DNA from: Saccharothrix sp. NRRL B-16314
GTDB taxonomy: Bacteria; Actinomycetota; Actinomycetes; Mycobacteriales; Pseudonocardiaceae
Reading direction: 5' to 3'
DNA length: 50,379 bases
NCBI RefSeq assembly: GCF_000716595.1
Contig: NZ_JNXC01000043.1
Location: forward strand, 1-50,379
Part shown: in pieces, positions 35,160-46,498 of the stretch
Layout of the letters: every line of letters starts with the position of its first letter
Numbering within the stretch: the first letter of the stretch is position 1
Notes under the pieces: generated by a model
The model's database searches: none
What the model was told of the DNA's origin: nothing
Seen by the model: only the letters and a program-made list of their open reading frames with translations
Made by a program: the position numbers and the translations under genes

Positions 35160-36359
35160 TCAGCCGCGCTGGAGCGTGGTGAGCATGGCCTCGACGGCGA
35201 TCCGCGGCTTCACGTTCAGCTCCAGCGCGGTCCGGCAGTTCAGCACGGCCTCCAGCCGGCGCAACGTCGACTCGGGCGTCCACGACGACGCGGCCGACCG
35301 GGCGTCCTCGGCCCGGTCCGGGTGGTTCGGCACGGCCCGCGCGCCGGACGCCGCCACCAGCACGTCCCGGTAGAACGCGGCCAGGTCGACCAACGCCTGG
35401 TCCAGCGAGTCGCGCTGGGTCCGCGTCGCCCGCGACTTCTGCCGCTTCTCCAGGTCCTTCAACGCGCCCTTGGCGCCGCGGGTCGCGGCGGCGGTGCCCT
35501 TACCCGTGCCGCCGGCGCCCATGGCCATCTCCATCGCCTCGCGTTCGGCGAGGTCACGGCCCTCGTTGGCGGTCAGCGCGTCACCCTCGGCCGCCGACAC
35601 GAGCTGGTCGGCGCACGTGAAGATGTCCGCCGGGCGCCGCAGCGCCAGCGGAATCCGCAACACGGACTCACGCCGTGCCCGCGCCTGCTCGTCCGTGGCC
35701 AACCGCCGCGCCCGCCCCACGTGCCCACCGCACACCGAAGCCGCCCACGACGCCATCTCCGGCGCCACGCCCTCGTACTCCAGCGCCGACGCGATCGACG
35801 CCGCCCGGGGCGTGGCCAACGAGATGATCCGGCACCGCGACCGGATGGTCACCGACACGTCCTCCGGGTGGTCCGACGGCGCGCACAGCAGGAACACGGT
35901 CCGGTCCGGCGGCTCCTCCACCGCCTTGAGCAGCGCGTTCGCCGCGCCCTCGGTGAGCCGGTCGGCGTCGGTGATGATCACGACCTGCCACCGCCCGGAC
36001 GTCGGCCGGCGCGCGGACACCTGCACCAGCGCGCGCATCTCGCCGACGGAGATCGACAGCCCTTCGGGGGACACCACCCGCACGTCGGCGTGCGTGCCCG
36101 CCAAGGCCGTGTGGCACCCGGGGCACTCGCCGCAGCCGGGCCGGTCGTCGAGGGCGACGCACTGCAACGCGGCGGCGAACGCCCGTGCTGCCACCGAACG
36201 CCCCGAACCGGGCGGCCCGGTGAACAGCCACGCGTGCGTCATCGCGCCCGGCGCCGGCGACCCGCCCGCCACGATCGACGCGGCGGCCTCCGACGCCGCC
36301 GACAGCACCGCGACCGCCTCGGGCTGACCGACGACGTCGCCCCACACACCACGGTTCAC
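35160..36359 (-). CDS. holB: DNA polymerase III delta' subunit
   Basis: 399 aa clamp-loader subunit. The P-loop is GPPGSGRS, with Arg for Lys, as expected of delta' subunits that do not hydrolyse ATP. A zinc module C-x8-C-x2-C-x2-C (CVALDDRPGCGECPGC) follows, then VVIITDADRLTEGAANALLKAVEEPP with the SRC motif in IRSRCRIISL. It holds the sliding-clamp loader together at the replication fork. GTG at 36359. The neighbouring MFS-TMK gene upstream on the same strand is the standard actinobacterial arrangement. Confidence 0.93.
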   Translation of the reverse strand: MNRGVWGDVVGQPEAVAVLSAASEAAASIVAGGSPAPGAMTHAWLFTGPPGSGRSVAARAFAAALQCVALDDRPGCGECPGCHTALAGTHADVRVVSPEGLSISVGEMRALVQVSARRPTSGRWQVVIITDADRLTEGAANALLKAVEEPPDRTVFLLCAPSDHPEDVSVTIRSRCRIISLATPRAASIASALEYEGVAPEMASWAASVCGGHVGRARRLATDEQARARRESVLRIPLALRRPADIFTCADQLVSAAEGDALTANEGRDLAEREAMEMAMGAGGTGKGTAAATRGAKGALKDLEKRQKSRATRTQRDSLDQALVDLAAFYRDVLVAASGARAVPNHPDRAEDARSAASSWTPESTLRRLEAVLNCRTALELNVKPRIAVEAMLTTLQRG

Positions 36360-36379
36360 GACGCGACCGTACCGATCCG

Positions 36380-38410
36380 TCAGGACGTCTCGGCCACCGG
36401 CTTCGGCGGCATGCCGGCCCGCCGCGCGAGCAGCGGCACCACCGCCGCGCGCACCCGTTCGGCCACCTCGTCCTCGGGTCCGTCCGCGTCGACCACGACG
36501 TACCGCTCCGGGTCGGCCGACGCCATGTCGGTCAGCAGCTTCTGCACCCGCCAGTGGTGCTCGACCGTGTCCAGCGTGCCCCCGGCCGCCCGCACCTCGG
36601 ACGGCATCCGGTCCAGCAGCACGGTGACGTCGGGGCGCAGCCGTCCGGTGGCCCAGTCGACCAGGCCTTCCAGCTCGCGGGGCTCGACCGTGCCGGCGGC
36701 GCTGAAGTGCGCCAGCGGGCTGTCCACGTACCGCTCCATGACGACCAGCGCGCCCTCGGCGAGCGCCGGCCGCACCTCGCGCTCCACCACGTCCGCCCGG
36801 ACCGCGGCGGCGACCAGCGCGTGCGCCCGGACCCCGGCCAGGTCGGCGGTGGACAGCAGGTTGCGCAGCCGCTGCTCGTCCAGGTCCGGGTCGGACGCCA
36901 GCACCACCTGACGCCCGCTCTCGCGCAGCACCTCGGCCAGCTTCCTGGCCTGCACGGACGTGTCCAGCCGGGTGTCACCCTCGACCGCGATCAGCACGCC
37001 GGTGGTCCGCCGCCCCCGTCCGCGCAACGCCGAGAGCAGGTCCGAGAACAGCGGCTCGGTGCGCCGGTTGTCCATCTGCCGGTAGGCGATCAGCCCGAGC
37101 AGCGCGGCGATCACGGCCGCGCCGAGCAGCACCGGCCGGGTGCCGTCCACCTGCATGGGGTGGTTGAAGACGGTGACCGTGCGCTTCTGCACCAGCGACA
37201 CCAGCAGCGGCGTGGCGGCCGACGTGGCGAACAGCACGATCTTGAGCAGCGACTGGAGCAGCGCGACGGTCCGGCCGCGCATCGCGTCCTCGACCTGCGC
37301 GCCCACGATGGTCAGGCCGGTGAGGAACGCCATGCCCGCCGACGCGCCGACGAACGCCACCGCGATCAGCGCCACCCACAGGTGCGGCGCCACCGCGACC
37401 AGCACCAGGCTCAGGCCGGCGACCACGATCGTGACGCCGAACAGCCGGTCGTAGGGCAGCCGCCGGGCCAACCGCGGCGCGGTCGCCATGCCGACCGCCA
37501 GACCCGTGAACACGGCGACGAACAGCAGCCCGAACGCCGACTCGCCGCCGAGCAGCGAGTCCGCGTAGAGCGGTGCCGTGCCGATGACCGCGCCCGCCGC
37601 CGCGAACGCGCCGATCATGCCGATGACCAGGCCGCGGACCAGCGGTGTCCGGGCCGCGAACCGCATCCCGTCGCGCAGCATGGCGAAGAAGCCGGGCGCT
37701 TCGCCGTCGGCGGACGCCCGGTGGACGGGCGCCATCCGGCCGGACAGCTCGGGGATGCGGGTGGCGACCAGGAGCGCCGCGGTCAGGTACAGCGCGCCGT
37801 TGACCATGACCGCGATGGTCGCGATCCGGAACTCCAGGTCCGAGCTCTGCAGGTGCAGGTAGCCGGGGATGCCGGAGATGATCGAGTAGAGGCCCGCGCC
37901 GGAGATGACCGCGATGCCGTAGGTCATCACCAGGCCGAGCTGGTTGGCCGTCTCCACCTGGTCGGGCCGGCGCAGCAGGTTCGGCACCGCCGAGTCCTTG
38001 GCCGGGATCCAGAGCATGGCGCAGCAGCCGACCAGGAAGTTCGCCACGAACAGCCACCACGCGGTGCCGACGAGGGCGATCGAGATGAACAGGCCGCCAC
38101 GCAGCACGTCGCAGACGACCATGATCTTGCGGCGGTCGAACCGGTCCGCCAGCACGCCGCCCAGCGGGGCGAACAGGATGCCGGGGAGGAGCTGCGTGAG
38201 CACCACCAGGCTGAGCGAGAAGCTCTGCCACTGGTAGCTCTCGTTCAGCATCTGCCGGACCAGGCCGGTCAACGCCAGGAGTGACAGCCAGTCACCGACG
38301 CTGCACAGGTAGGTGACGCCCCAGAGCCTGCGGAACGGCCGGATCGCCAACACGCTGCGAATCCGGTGGCTGGTCGAAGCCGCTGTGCCGCCGTCTTGGA
38401 TGGTGCTCAC
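36380..38410 (-). CDS. MFS transporter / thymidylate kinase-like fusion
   Basis: 676 aa. Residues ~20-445 are a 12-segment MFS transporter (MFS_3 type: GVLADRFDRRKIMVVCDVLRGG as motif A). From residue ~465 follows a thymidylate-kinase fold: TGVLIAVEGDTRLDTSVQARKLAEVL, LVVMERYVDSPLAHFSAAG, TVLLDRMPSEVRAAGG and HHWRVQKLLTDMA. The kinase P-loop GxxGxGKS reads GDTRLDTS, losing the lysine, the TREPG motif is ASDPD, and the DRY aspartate is Glu, so catalysis is unlikely. The fusion itself is known in actinobacteria, usually with an intact kinase. It should be a transporter with a regulatory or vestigial kinase part. GTG at 38410; G-run directly before it. Confidence 0.85.
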   Translation of the reverse strand: MSTIQDGGTAASTSHRIRSVLAIRPFRRLWGVTYLCSVGDWLSLLALTGLVRQMLNESYQWQSFSLSLVVLTQLLPGILFAPLGGVLADRFDRRKIMVVCDVLRGGLFISIALVGTAWWLFVANFLVGCCAMLWIPAKDSAVPNLLRRPDQVETANQLGLVMTYGIAVISGAGLYSIISGIPGYLHLQSSDLEFRIATIAVMVNGALYLTAALLVATRIPELSGRMAPVHRASADGEAPGFFAMLRDGMRFAARTPLVRGLVIGMIGAFAAAGAVIGTAPLYADSLLGGESAFGLLFVAVFTGLAVGMATAPRLARRLPYDRLFGVTIVVAGLSLVLVAVAPHLWVALIAVAFVGASAGMAFLTGLTIVGAQVEDAMRGRTVALLQSLLKIVLFATSAATPLLVSLVQKRTVTVFNHPMQVDGTRPVLLGAAVIAALLGLIAYRQMDNRRTEPLFSDLLSALRGRGRRTTGVLIAVEGDTRLDTSVQARKLAEVLRESGRQVVLASDPDLDEQRLRNLLSTADLAGVRAHALVAAAVRADVVEREVRPALAEGALVVMERYVDSPLAHFSAAGTVEPRELEGLVDWATGRLRPDVTVLLDRMPSEVRAAGGTLDTVEHHWRVQKLLTDMASADPERYVVVDADGPEDEVAERVRAAVVPLLARRAGMPPKPVAETS

Positions 38411-38494
38411 CCCCGCCGATCGTGCAGGACGTAAGGGTAGCCGGGGCTATTCACCCCCCATGACACAGCCGCCATTCGGGTGACCAAAGTGAGA

Positions 38495-38950
38495 TCATCG
38501 CAGCAGGTCGGCCACTGCCTGGACGATCTCGCGCACCACGTTGAACAGGAGTCCGCTCAACGCGGCCAGCAGCACCAGGCACCCGATCAGACCGCCTCGG
38601 CTCTTCTTCTGCTCCGGCGGGACGGGCGCCGGCGCGGGCCGGCGGGCCAACCCGGGGTGGGGCAGGTGAGCCGTCGGCTGACCTGACGGCTGCAGGTGGG
38701 GCGTCGCGGGCCGCTGCGCACGAGCCGGGCGGCGGGCGGACTGGACGTACGGCGCGCTCGGCGGTGGGGGAGACGCCAACGGCGGCACCACGACCTGCGG
38801 CACCACGACCGGTGCCACGGCCTCAGGCCGGTAGGGCCGCTCGCCCGTCACCAACCCCGCGAGCGGGTCGGGGAACACGCGCGGGGGCGGTGGGGCCTGC
38901 GTTCCGTCCTGACCGGACGGGCGGGCACTGCCCGCGCCGACGTCGTCCAC
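38495..38950 (-). CDS. Proline-rich single-pass membrane protein
   Basis: 151 aa. A disordered Pro/Ala/Arg-rich cytoplasmic part (to about residue 118) is followed by KKSRGGLIGCLVLLAALSGLL and a short amphipathic end (FNVVREIVQAVADLLR). GTG at 38950 with GGAGG six bases upstream. It lies 12 bases after topA on the same strand. No family recognised; similar tail-anchored proteins are frequent in this group. Confidence 0.65.
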   Translation of the reverse strand: MDDVGAGSARPSGQDGTQAPPPPRVFPDPLAGLVTGERPYRPEAVAPVVVPQVVVPPLASPPPPSAPYVQSARRPARAQRPATPHLQPSGQPTAHLPHPGLARRPAPAPVPPEQKKSRGGLIGCLVLLAALSGLLFNVVREIVQAVADLLR

Positions 38951-38962
38951 CGCCCACCTCCG

Positions 38963-41746
<2,784 letters not shown>

Positions 41747-41771
41747 GCCGTCCCGCTCTCTTCGAACACTG

Positions 41772-41831
41772 TGTCCCGACCCGCCAGTGTGCACTGTCCT
41801 TTGTCGCCGCTGGGCAGCCCTGGTCGGGACA
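41772..41831 (-). promoter_or_regulatory. Inverted repeat in the topA leader
   Basis: TGTCCCGACC at 41772-41781 and GGTCGGGACA at 41822-41831 are perfect complements separated by 40 bases, which themselves hold CAGTG-TG-CACTG. The structure lies 26-85 bases before the topA start and could be a leader stem or a looping operator pair. Confidence 0.4.
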
Positions 41832-41872
41832 GGGTGACACAACTGTGCCTGATCTTCCGTCAGGAGGACGCG

Positions 41873-42454
41873 CTACGCAGCCGGCCAGGTGCGCTCGGCG
41901 ACGCCCCGCGGCGCCCGTCCGACCAGCTCCGCGAGCCGTTCGAGCCGCCGCCGGCCGACGACGCGCAGCGCCGGTCCCCCTTCTTTCCCCGTCCAGAGTG
42001 TCGAGGGGAGGCCCGACGTGGCCAACGCTTTTCGCAATGCTTCGTGGGTGTCCGGCGCGTCCGGGTCGAGGCCGAGGAAGTACCCGGTCTCCACCCAGCG
42101 CCCGGAGGCCAGCGCCCAGAGCCGCAGCGCGCCGCCGTCGAGCGCGAGATCGGTGGGGACGATCTTGCGGCAGCCGTCCAGCCACTGCCCGGCCAGGCCG
42201 GTGAGGTCGGTCCGGAACGGGGTCGTGACCTGCACCGACCCGGCCTCGTCCGGATCGGTCTTCGCCTGCACCCCGCGCTCGGCCAACGCGGCTGCGACGG
42301 CCGCGGCGCGAGCACGGGTGTCGACGGTCACCGACACCCTGGCCGCCCGACCCCGGGCGAAGCCCAGCGCCTGGCCGGGCCCGCACAGCAGGCCCGCCAG
42401 GTCACCGACGCAAGGCTGTCGCGCCTCGGCCGAGAAGAAGGACAGTTGCCCCAC
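41873..42454 (-). CDS. Conserved hypothetical protein upstream of topA
   Basis: 193 aa. It begins MGQLSFFSAEARQPCVGDLAGLL and contains RVSVTVDTRARAAAVAAALAERGV followed by DGCRKIVPTDLALDGGALRLWALASGRWVETGYFLGLD. The alternating beta/alpha pattern suggests a compact globular fold; I cannot name a family. GTG at 42454. It is 126 bases upstream of topA on the same strand and keeps typical codon use, so it is very probably expressed. Homologues beside topA in pseudonocardial genomes would be expected. Confidence 0.7.
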   Translation of the reverse strand: MGQLSFFSAEARQPCVGDLAGLLCGPGQALGFARGRAARVSVTVDTRARAAAVAAALAERGVQAKTDPDEAGSVQVTTPFRTDLTGLAGQWLDGCRKIVPTDLALDGGALRLWALASGRWVETGYFLGLDPDAPDTHEALRKALATSGLPSTLWTGKEGGPALRVVGRRRLERLAELVGRAPRGVAERTWPAA

Positions 42455-42556
42455 GGACAGGCAGCGTAGAACACACGTTCGACCACGGCCAGTCTCCGAA
42501 GGGCTGAACCACCCACCCCAACGGCCTCAGGTGTCTCACCAGCACCCGACCGCAGG

Positions 42557-43177
42557 TCAGCCGCCGAGGCCCTTCAGCGTCTCCGCCATCGCCACGCACT
42601 CCGGCGCCTGCTTGAACGCCGCGGCGAGCTCCGGGTCCTCCTGGAGCTTCTTGATCTGCTCCTGGAGCTTGGACGGGTCGGCCTGGTCGCCGCCCAGCTT
42701 CTCCAGCTTGGCGGAGAACTCCGGGTCGGCCGGGTCGAGCTTCGCCAGCTCGGTGTTGACCTCGGTCGCCGTCTTGCCCGATTCGGTGAAGAACTTGACC
42801 AGCTCGTCGTGCAGCTCCTGCGCGTTCGCCGACGGCGCGCCGAGCGCGTCCAGCTTCTCGCCCGCCTCGGACATCGACTTGCCGGCCTTGCCGCTGTAGT
42901 CGAGCAGCGCCGCCTTCTGCACGGCCGGGTCCTCCGCGCCGCCCTCGAACATGGTCTTGAGCAGGGCCATCACGCCCTCGATGGTCGGGCCGATGCCCTC
43001 GCAGAACGTGCCGGTCCACTTGACCGGGTCGGCCGCCGCCGCAGCCGTCGTCGTGGTGGTGGCGGCCGTCGTCGACGCGCCGGAGGACGACGTCCCCCCA
43101 CCTCCGCACGCGGCGGTGACGAGGACCGCGGCGAACACGCCCGCCAGCCCGGCCCGAGACTTGAAGTTGCGCTGCAC
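42557..43177 (-). CDS. Lipoprotein, paralogue of the next gene
   Basis: 206 aa. Signal AGLAGVFAAVLVTAAC with lipobox Cys, then a Ser/Thr/Ala linker and an all-helical, Glu/Lys-rich domain with one cysteine near each end (TFCEGI; APECVAMAE), probably a disulphide. The GTG at 43177 is favoured by GGGGGG five bases upstream over a longer frame. Function unknown. It resembles the 43224 product in length, layout and the terminal cysteine (APSCQDL). Confidence 0.75.
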   Translation of the reverse strand: MQRNFKSRAGLAGVFAAVLVTAACGGGGTSSSGASTTAATTTTTAAAAADPVKWTGTFCEGIGPTIEGVMALLKTMFEGGAEDPAVQKAALLDYSGKAGKSMSEAGEKLDALGAPSANAQELHDELVKFFTESGKTATEVNTELAKLDPADPEFSAKLEKLGGDQADPSKLQEQIKKLQEDPELAAAFKQAPECVAMAETLKGLGG

Positions 43178-43223
43178 TAAATCCCCCCGGAGGAAGTCCG
43201 AAAACCGAAGGGGGCACAACCTA

Positions 43224-43808
43224 CTACGACGTGGGTGCCGCGGGCTCCGACGGCGTGGCCGTCCGCAGGTCCTGGCAGCTCGGCGCCTTCCGGGCCGCGT
43301 CGGACAGCTCCGGGGACGCCTCCAGCTGCTTCAAGGGCGCCACGAAGTCATCCAACCGGGTGATGGCCTCGCCGGCCGCCTGGAGCCCGCCGACGGGGTC
43401 GTTCGCGTCCGCCGCCTCGATGGCCACCTTCGCGTCGGTGAAGTTCTTCGCGATGCCGGTGAACGTCACCGCCATCTTCTCCACCTGCTCGTCACCGCCG
43501 GCCACCGGCGACGGCCCGATGCCGCGCAGCTTGGTCGCGGTCTGGGTGAACGCGTCGGCCATCTGGCCCATGTAGGTGCCCATCTCGGCCTTCAGCTTCG
43601 CCGGGTCGTTCGCGTCCAGCTTCGGCGGCGTCTTCTGCACCGTGGCGAACGACGCGGCGGCCGTGCACACCTTGTCCATGTACTCCACGGCCGCGGCGTC
43701 GGACGGCGAGGTGGACGATGTCGTGGGCGCGGTGGAGTCACCCCCGGACCCGCACCCGGTCACCGTCACGACCAGCGCGGTCGCGGCGATCAGCGGCAGA
43801 AGTCTCAT
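43224..43808 (-). CDS. Lipoprotein, paralogue of the downstream gene
   Basis: 194 aa. Signal LLPLIAATALVVTVTGC gives a lipidated cysteine, followed by a Ser/Thr linker and a helical domain (VEYMDKVCTAAASF ... GEQVEKMAVTFTGIAKNFTDAK in outline) with two cysteines. ATG at 43808 with GGGAG seven bases upstream. The 46-base gap to the sister gene suggests one transcript. These look like tandem duplicates anchored on the outer membrane face; a hairpin upstream separates them from hppA. Confidence 0.75.
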   Translation of the reverse strand: MRLLPLIAATALVVTVTGCGSGGDSTAPTTSSTSPSDAAAVEYMDKVCTAAASFATVQKTPPKLDANDPAKLKAEMGTYMGQMADAFTQTATKLRGIGPSPVAGGDEQVEKMAVTFTGIAKNFTDAKVAIEAADANDPVGGLQAAGEAITRLDDFVAPLKQLEASPELSDAARKAPSCQDLRTATPSEPAAPTS

Positions 43809-43877
43809 GAGGTCGCTCCCGGTAGTTCCCAATCGTCACCGACCAGTGTGCACCCACTCGGCCTACCCCGACCAAGC

Positions 43878-43916
43878 GAAGGCGGGACGCCCCCCGACCG
43901 GGGACGCCCCGCCTTC
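43878..43916. terminator. Hairpin after hppA
   Basis: GAAGGCGGG pairs with CCCGCCTTC, with a further GCCCC/GGGG pairing inside. It follows the hppA stop by ten bases on the minus strand. Confidence 0.75.
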
Positions 43917-43925
43917 ACACCGGTG

Positions 43926-46229
43926 TCACGCGGAAGTGGTCGCCTCCGCCGGGGCGTCCGCGATGGCCGTGCCGCGCCGCTTGGACACGACCACGGCCGC
44001 CACGATGACCGCCACCGCCACGAACGCGATGGCGTACCGGACGCCGGCCGACGCGTCGGCGCCGACCGAGAAGCCGACGATCGCGGGCGCGATCAGCACC
44101 GAGACCAGGTTCATCACCTTGATCAGCGGGTTGATGGCCGGACCGGCGGTGTCCTTGAACGGGTCGCCGACCGTGTCGCCGATGACGGTGGCGGCGTGGG
44201 CGTCGGAGCCCTTGCCGCCGTGGTTGCCGTCCTCGACCAGCTTCTTCGCGTTGTCCCAGGCGCCACCGGAGTTGGCCAGGAACACCGCCATCAGCGTGCC
44301 GGTGGCGATCGCGCCGGCCAGGTAGCCGGCCAGCGGGCCGACGCCGAGGCCGAAGCCCACCGCGATGGGCGCCATCACCGCGAGGAGGCCGGGGGTGGCC
44401 AGCTCGCGCAGCGAGTCCCTGGTGCAGATGTCGACCACGCGGCCGTACTCGGGCTTGACGGTGCCGTCCATGATGCCGGGGTTGTCGCGGAACTGGCGGC
44501 GCACCTCGAACACGATCGCGCCCGCCGCACGGGTCACCGCGTTGACCGCGAGGCCGGAGAACATGAACACCACGGCCGCGCCGATGATCAGGCCGACCAG
44601 CACGTTCGGGCTGAACACCACGTTGGTGAACGACACCGGCACTTCGCCGAGGCCCACCTGAACCTCCCGCAGCGCCTGTTCGATGGCGTCCTTGTAGGAG
44701 CCGAACAGCGCGGTCGCGGCCAGCACCGCGGTCGCGATCGCGATGCCCTTGGTGATCGCCTTGGTGGTGTTGCCCACCGCGTCCAGCTCGGTGAGGATCT
44801 GCGCGCCCTCGCCGTCGACGTCGCCGGACATCTCGGCGATGCCCTGCGCGTTGTCGGAGACCGGGCCGAACGTGTCCATGGCCACGATGACGCCGACCGT
44901 GGTCAGGAGGCCGCAGCCGGCCAGCGCGACCGCGAACAGCGAGACGACGACCGAGCCGGACAGCAGGAACGCGCCGTAGACGGCGCCGCCGATGACCAGC
45001 GCGGTGTAGACCGCCGACTCGAAGCCGACCGAGATGCCGGACAGGATGACGGTCGCCGCGCCGGTGAGCGAGGTGCGGCCGACCTCCTTGACCGGCTTGT
45101 GCTCGGTGCCGGTGTAGTAGCCGGTCAGCCACAGGATGACGCCCGCCAGCACGATGCCGATGATCACCGCGACGGCCGCGATGAGGGCCGGGTTGCCCGG
45201 CGTCGCCGCCACGTCCTCGGACACGCCCTGGAGGCTCCCGAAGGAGCTGGGCAGGAAGACGAACGCCGCCACCGTGCACAGCACCGCCGAGATGACCGCC
45301 GAGATGTAGAACGAGCGGTTGATCGCGGCCAGGCCGCTCTCGCCGGTCCTGGCGCTGGTGATGTACACGCCGATGACCGCGGTGAGCACGCCGATCGCCG
45401 GGACGATCAGCGGGAACAGCAGGCCCTTCGCGCCGAACGCGGCGGTGCCGAGGATCAGCGACGCCACCAGCGTGACCGCGTAGGACTCGAACAGGTCCGC
45501 GGCCATGCCGGCGCAGTCGCCGACGTTGTCGCCCACGTTGTCCGCGATGGTCGCGGCGTTGCGCGGGTCGTCCTCCGGGATGCCCTGCTCCACCTTGCCG
45601 ACCAGGTCCGCGCCGACGTCGGCGGCCTTGGTGAAGATGCCGCCGCCGACCCGCATGAACATGGCGAGCAGGGCGGCGCCGAAGCCGAAGCCCTCCAGCA
45701 CCCGCGGTGCCTGGCCGACGTAGACGAACACGACCAGCGCCGCGCCGAACAGGCCGAGCCCGACGGTGAACATGCCGACCACGCCGCCGGTGCGGAACGC
45801 GATCCGCATGGCCTTCTCCCGGCCGCCGGTCTCCTTCGCCGCGGCGGCGACGCGCACGTTCGCGCGGGTCGACAGCCACATGCCCAGGTAACCGATGATC
45901 GCGGAGAACACCGCGCCGACGATGAAGAACAGCGACCTGCCGATGCGCTCCCCCATGTCCTCGGCGGGGAGCAGGAACAGCAGCACGAACACGATGACGA
46001 CGAAGATGCCGAGCGTTCGGAACTGCCGGTTGAGGTAGGCCGCTGCGCCCTCTTGGACCGCCTTGGCGATGTCCTGCATCTTGGAGGTGCCCTGGCCCGC
46101 GGCCAGCACCTCCCGGAGCAGCACATAGCCCACGGCCAGGGCAGCCAGGGCGACCACGGCGACCACGGCCACGAGGCCGCGATCACCTCCGGAGAGCTCT
46201 AGGCCCTCCGCGAGGAAATGCCGGGACAT
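43926..46229 (-). CDS. hppA: K+-independent H+-translocating membrane pyrophosphatase
   Basis: 767 aa with about 16 membrane segments. DVGADLVGKVEQGIPEDDPRNAA and IADNVGDNVGDCAGMAADLFESY supply the Mg-PPi binding loops; GDTVGDPFKDTAGPAINPLIK is the third. GNTTKAITKG has lysine where K+-dependent enzymes have alanine, so it should pump protons independently of K+. It couples pyrophosphate hydrolysis to the membrane potential and complements soluble Ppa. ATG at 46229 with AGGAGG; the frame extends 14 codons further but without support. Divergent from the helicase gene. Confidence 0.95.
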   Translation of the reverse strand: MSRHFLAEGLELSGGDRGLVAVVAVVALAALAVGYVLLREVLAAGQGTSKMQDIAKAVQEGAAAYLNRQFRTLGIFVVIVFVLLFLLPAEDMGERIGRSLFFIVGAVFSAIIGYLGMWLSTRANVRVAAAAKETGGREKAMRIAFRTGGVVGMFTVGLGLFGAALVVFVYVGQAPRVLEGFGFGAALLAMFMRVGGGIFTKAADVGADLVGKVEQGIPEDDPRNAATIADNVGDNVGDCAGMAADLFESYAVTLVASLILGTAAFGAKGLLFPLIVPAIGVLTAVIGVYITSARTGESGLAAINRSFYISAVISAVLCTVAAFVFLPSSFGSLQGVSEDVAATPGNPALIAAVAVIIGIVLAGVILWLTGYYTGTEHKPVKEVGRTSLTGAATVILSGISVGFESAVYTALVIGGAVYGAFLLSGSVVVSLFAVALAGCGLLTTVGVIVAMDTFGPVSDNAQGIAEMSGDVDGEGAQILTELDAVGNTTKAITKGIAIATAVLAATALFGSYKDAIEQALREVQVGLGEVPVSFTNVVFSPNVLVGLIIGAAVVFMFSGLAVNAVTRAAGAIVFEVRRQFRDNPGIMDGTVKPEYGRVVDICTRDSLRELATPGLLAVMAPIAVGFGLGVGPLAGYLAGAIATGTLMAVFLANSGGAWDNAKKLVEDGNHGGKGSDAHAATVIGDTVGDPFKDTAGPAINPLIKVMNLVSVLIAPAIVGFSVGADASAGVRYAIAFVAVAVIVAAVVVSKRRGTAIADAPAEATTSA

Positions 46230-46410
46230 CCGTCCTCCTGGTGAGTTTTCCAAGCCCAATGGCAGGGCCACCCCGCGGTGTGGGGCGGGTCACTCACGCG
46301 ACTGTCTACCCCGACACAACGTGATGCACCCCTCATTGGATGCGATAGCGGCGGAGTCTATTCATAGACCGCAAGTAGGCAACAACGCGTCCCGATCCGT
46401 GCACACACCG

Positions 46411-46419
46411 TTATCCACA
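46411..46419 (+). promoter_or_regulatory. Perfect DnaA box TTATCCACA
   Basis: A single consensus DnaA box lies in the 269-base gap between hppA and the helicase gene. No other boxes or AT-rich unwinding region accompany it, so it is not an origin; DnaA control of a flanking promoter is possible. Confidence 0.45.
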
Positions 46420-46498
46420 CAGGCAGTTTTAACTGACCACGGTCGGGGGTGCCCGCCGTGGAGCGGTGCTGTCGGTGGGGTGTGCGAAGCTGCGCCCC

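Noticed and set aside
42951..46202. Very long open frame of over 1000 codons antisense to hppA
   Set aside because: Its composition (Arg, His, Gln, Gly, Asp) is the shadow of a GC-rich gene read backwards; it has no membrane or domain pattern, and the opposite strand is a clear pyrophosphatase.
46230..46498. Replication origin
   Set aside because: Only one DnaA box, no AT-rich segment and none of the dnaA/dnaN/gyrB genes that flank actinobacterial origins.
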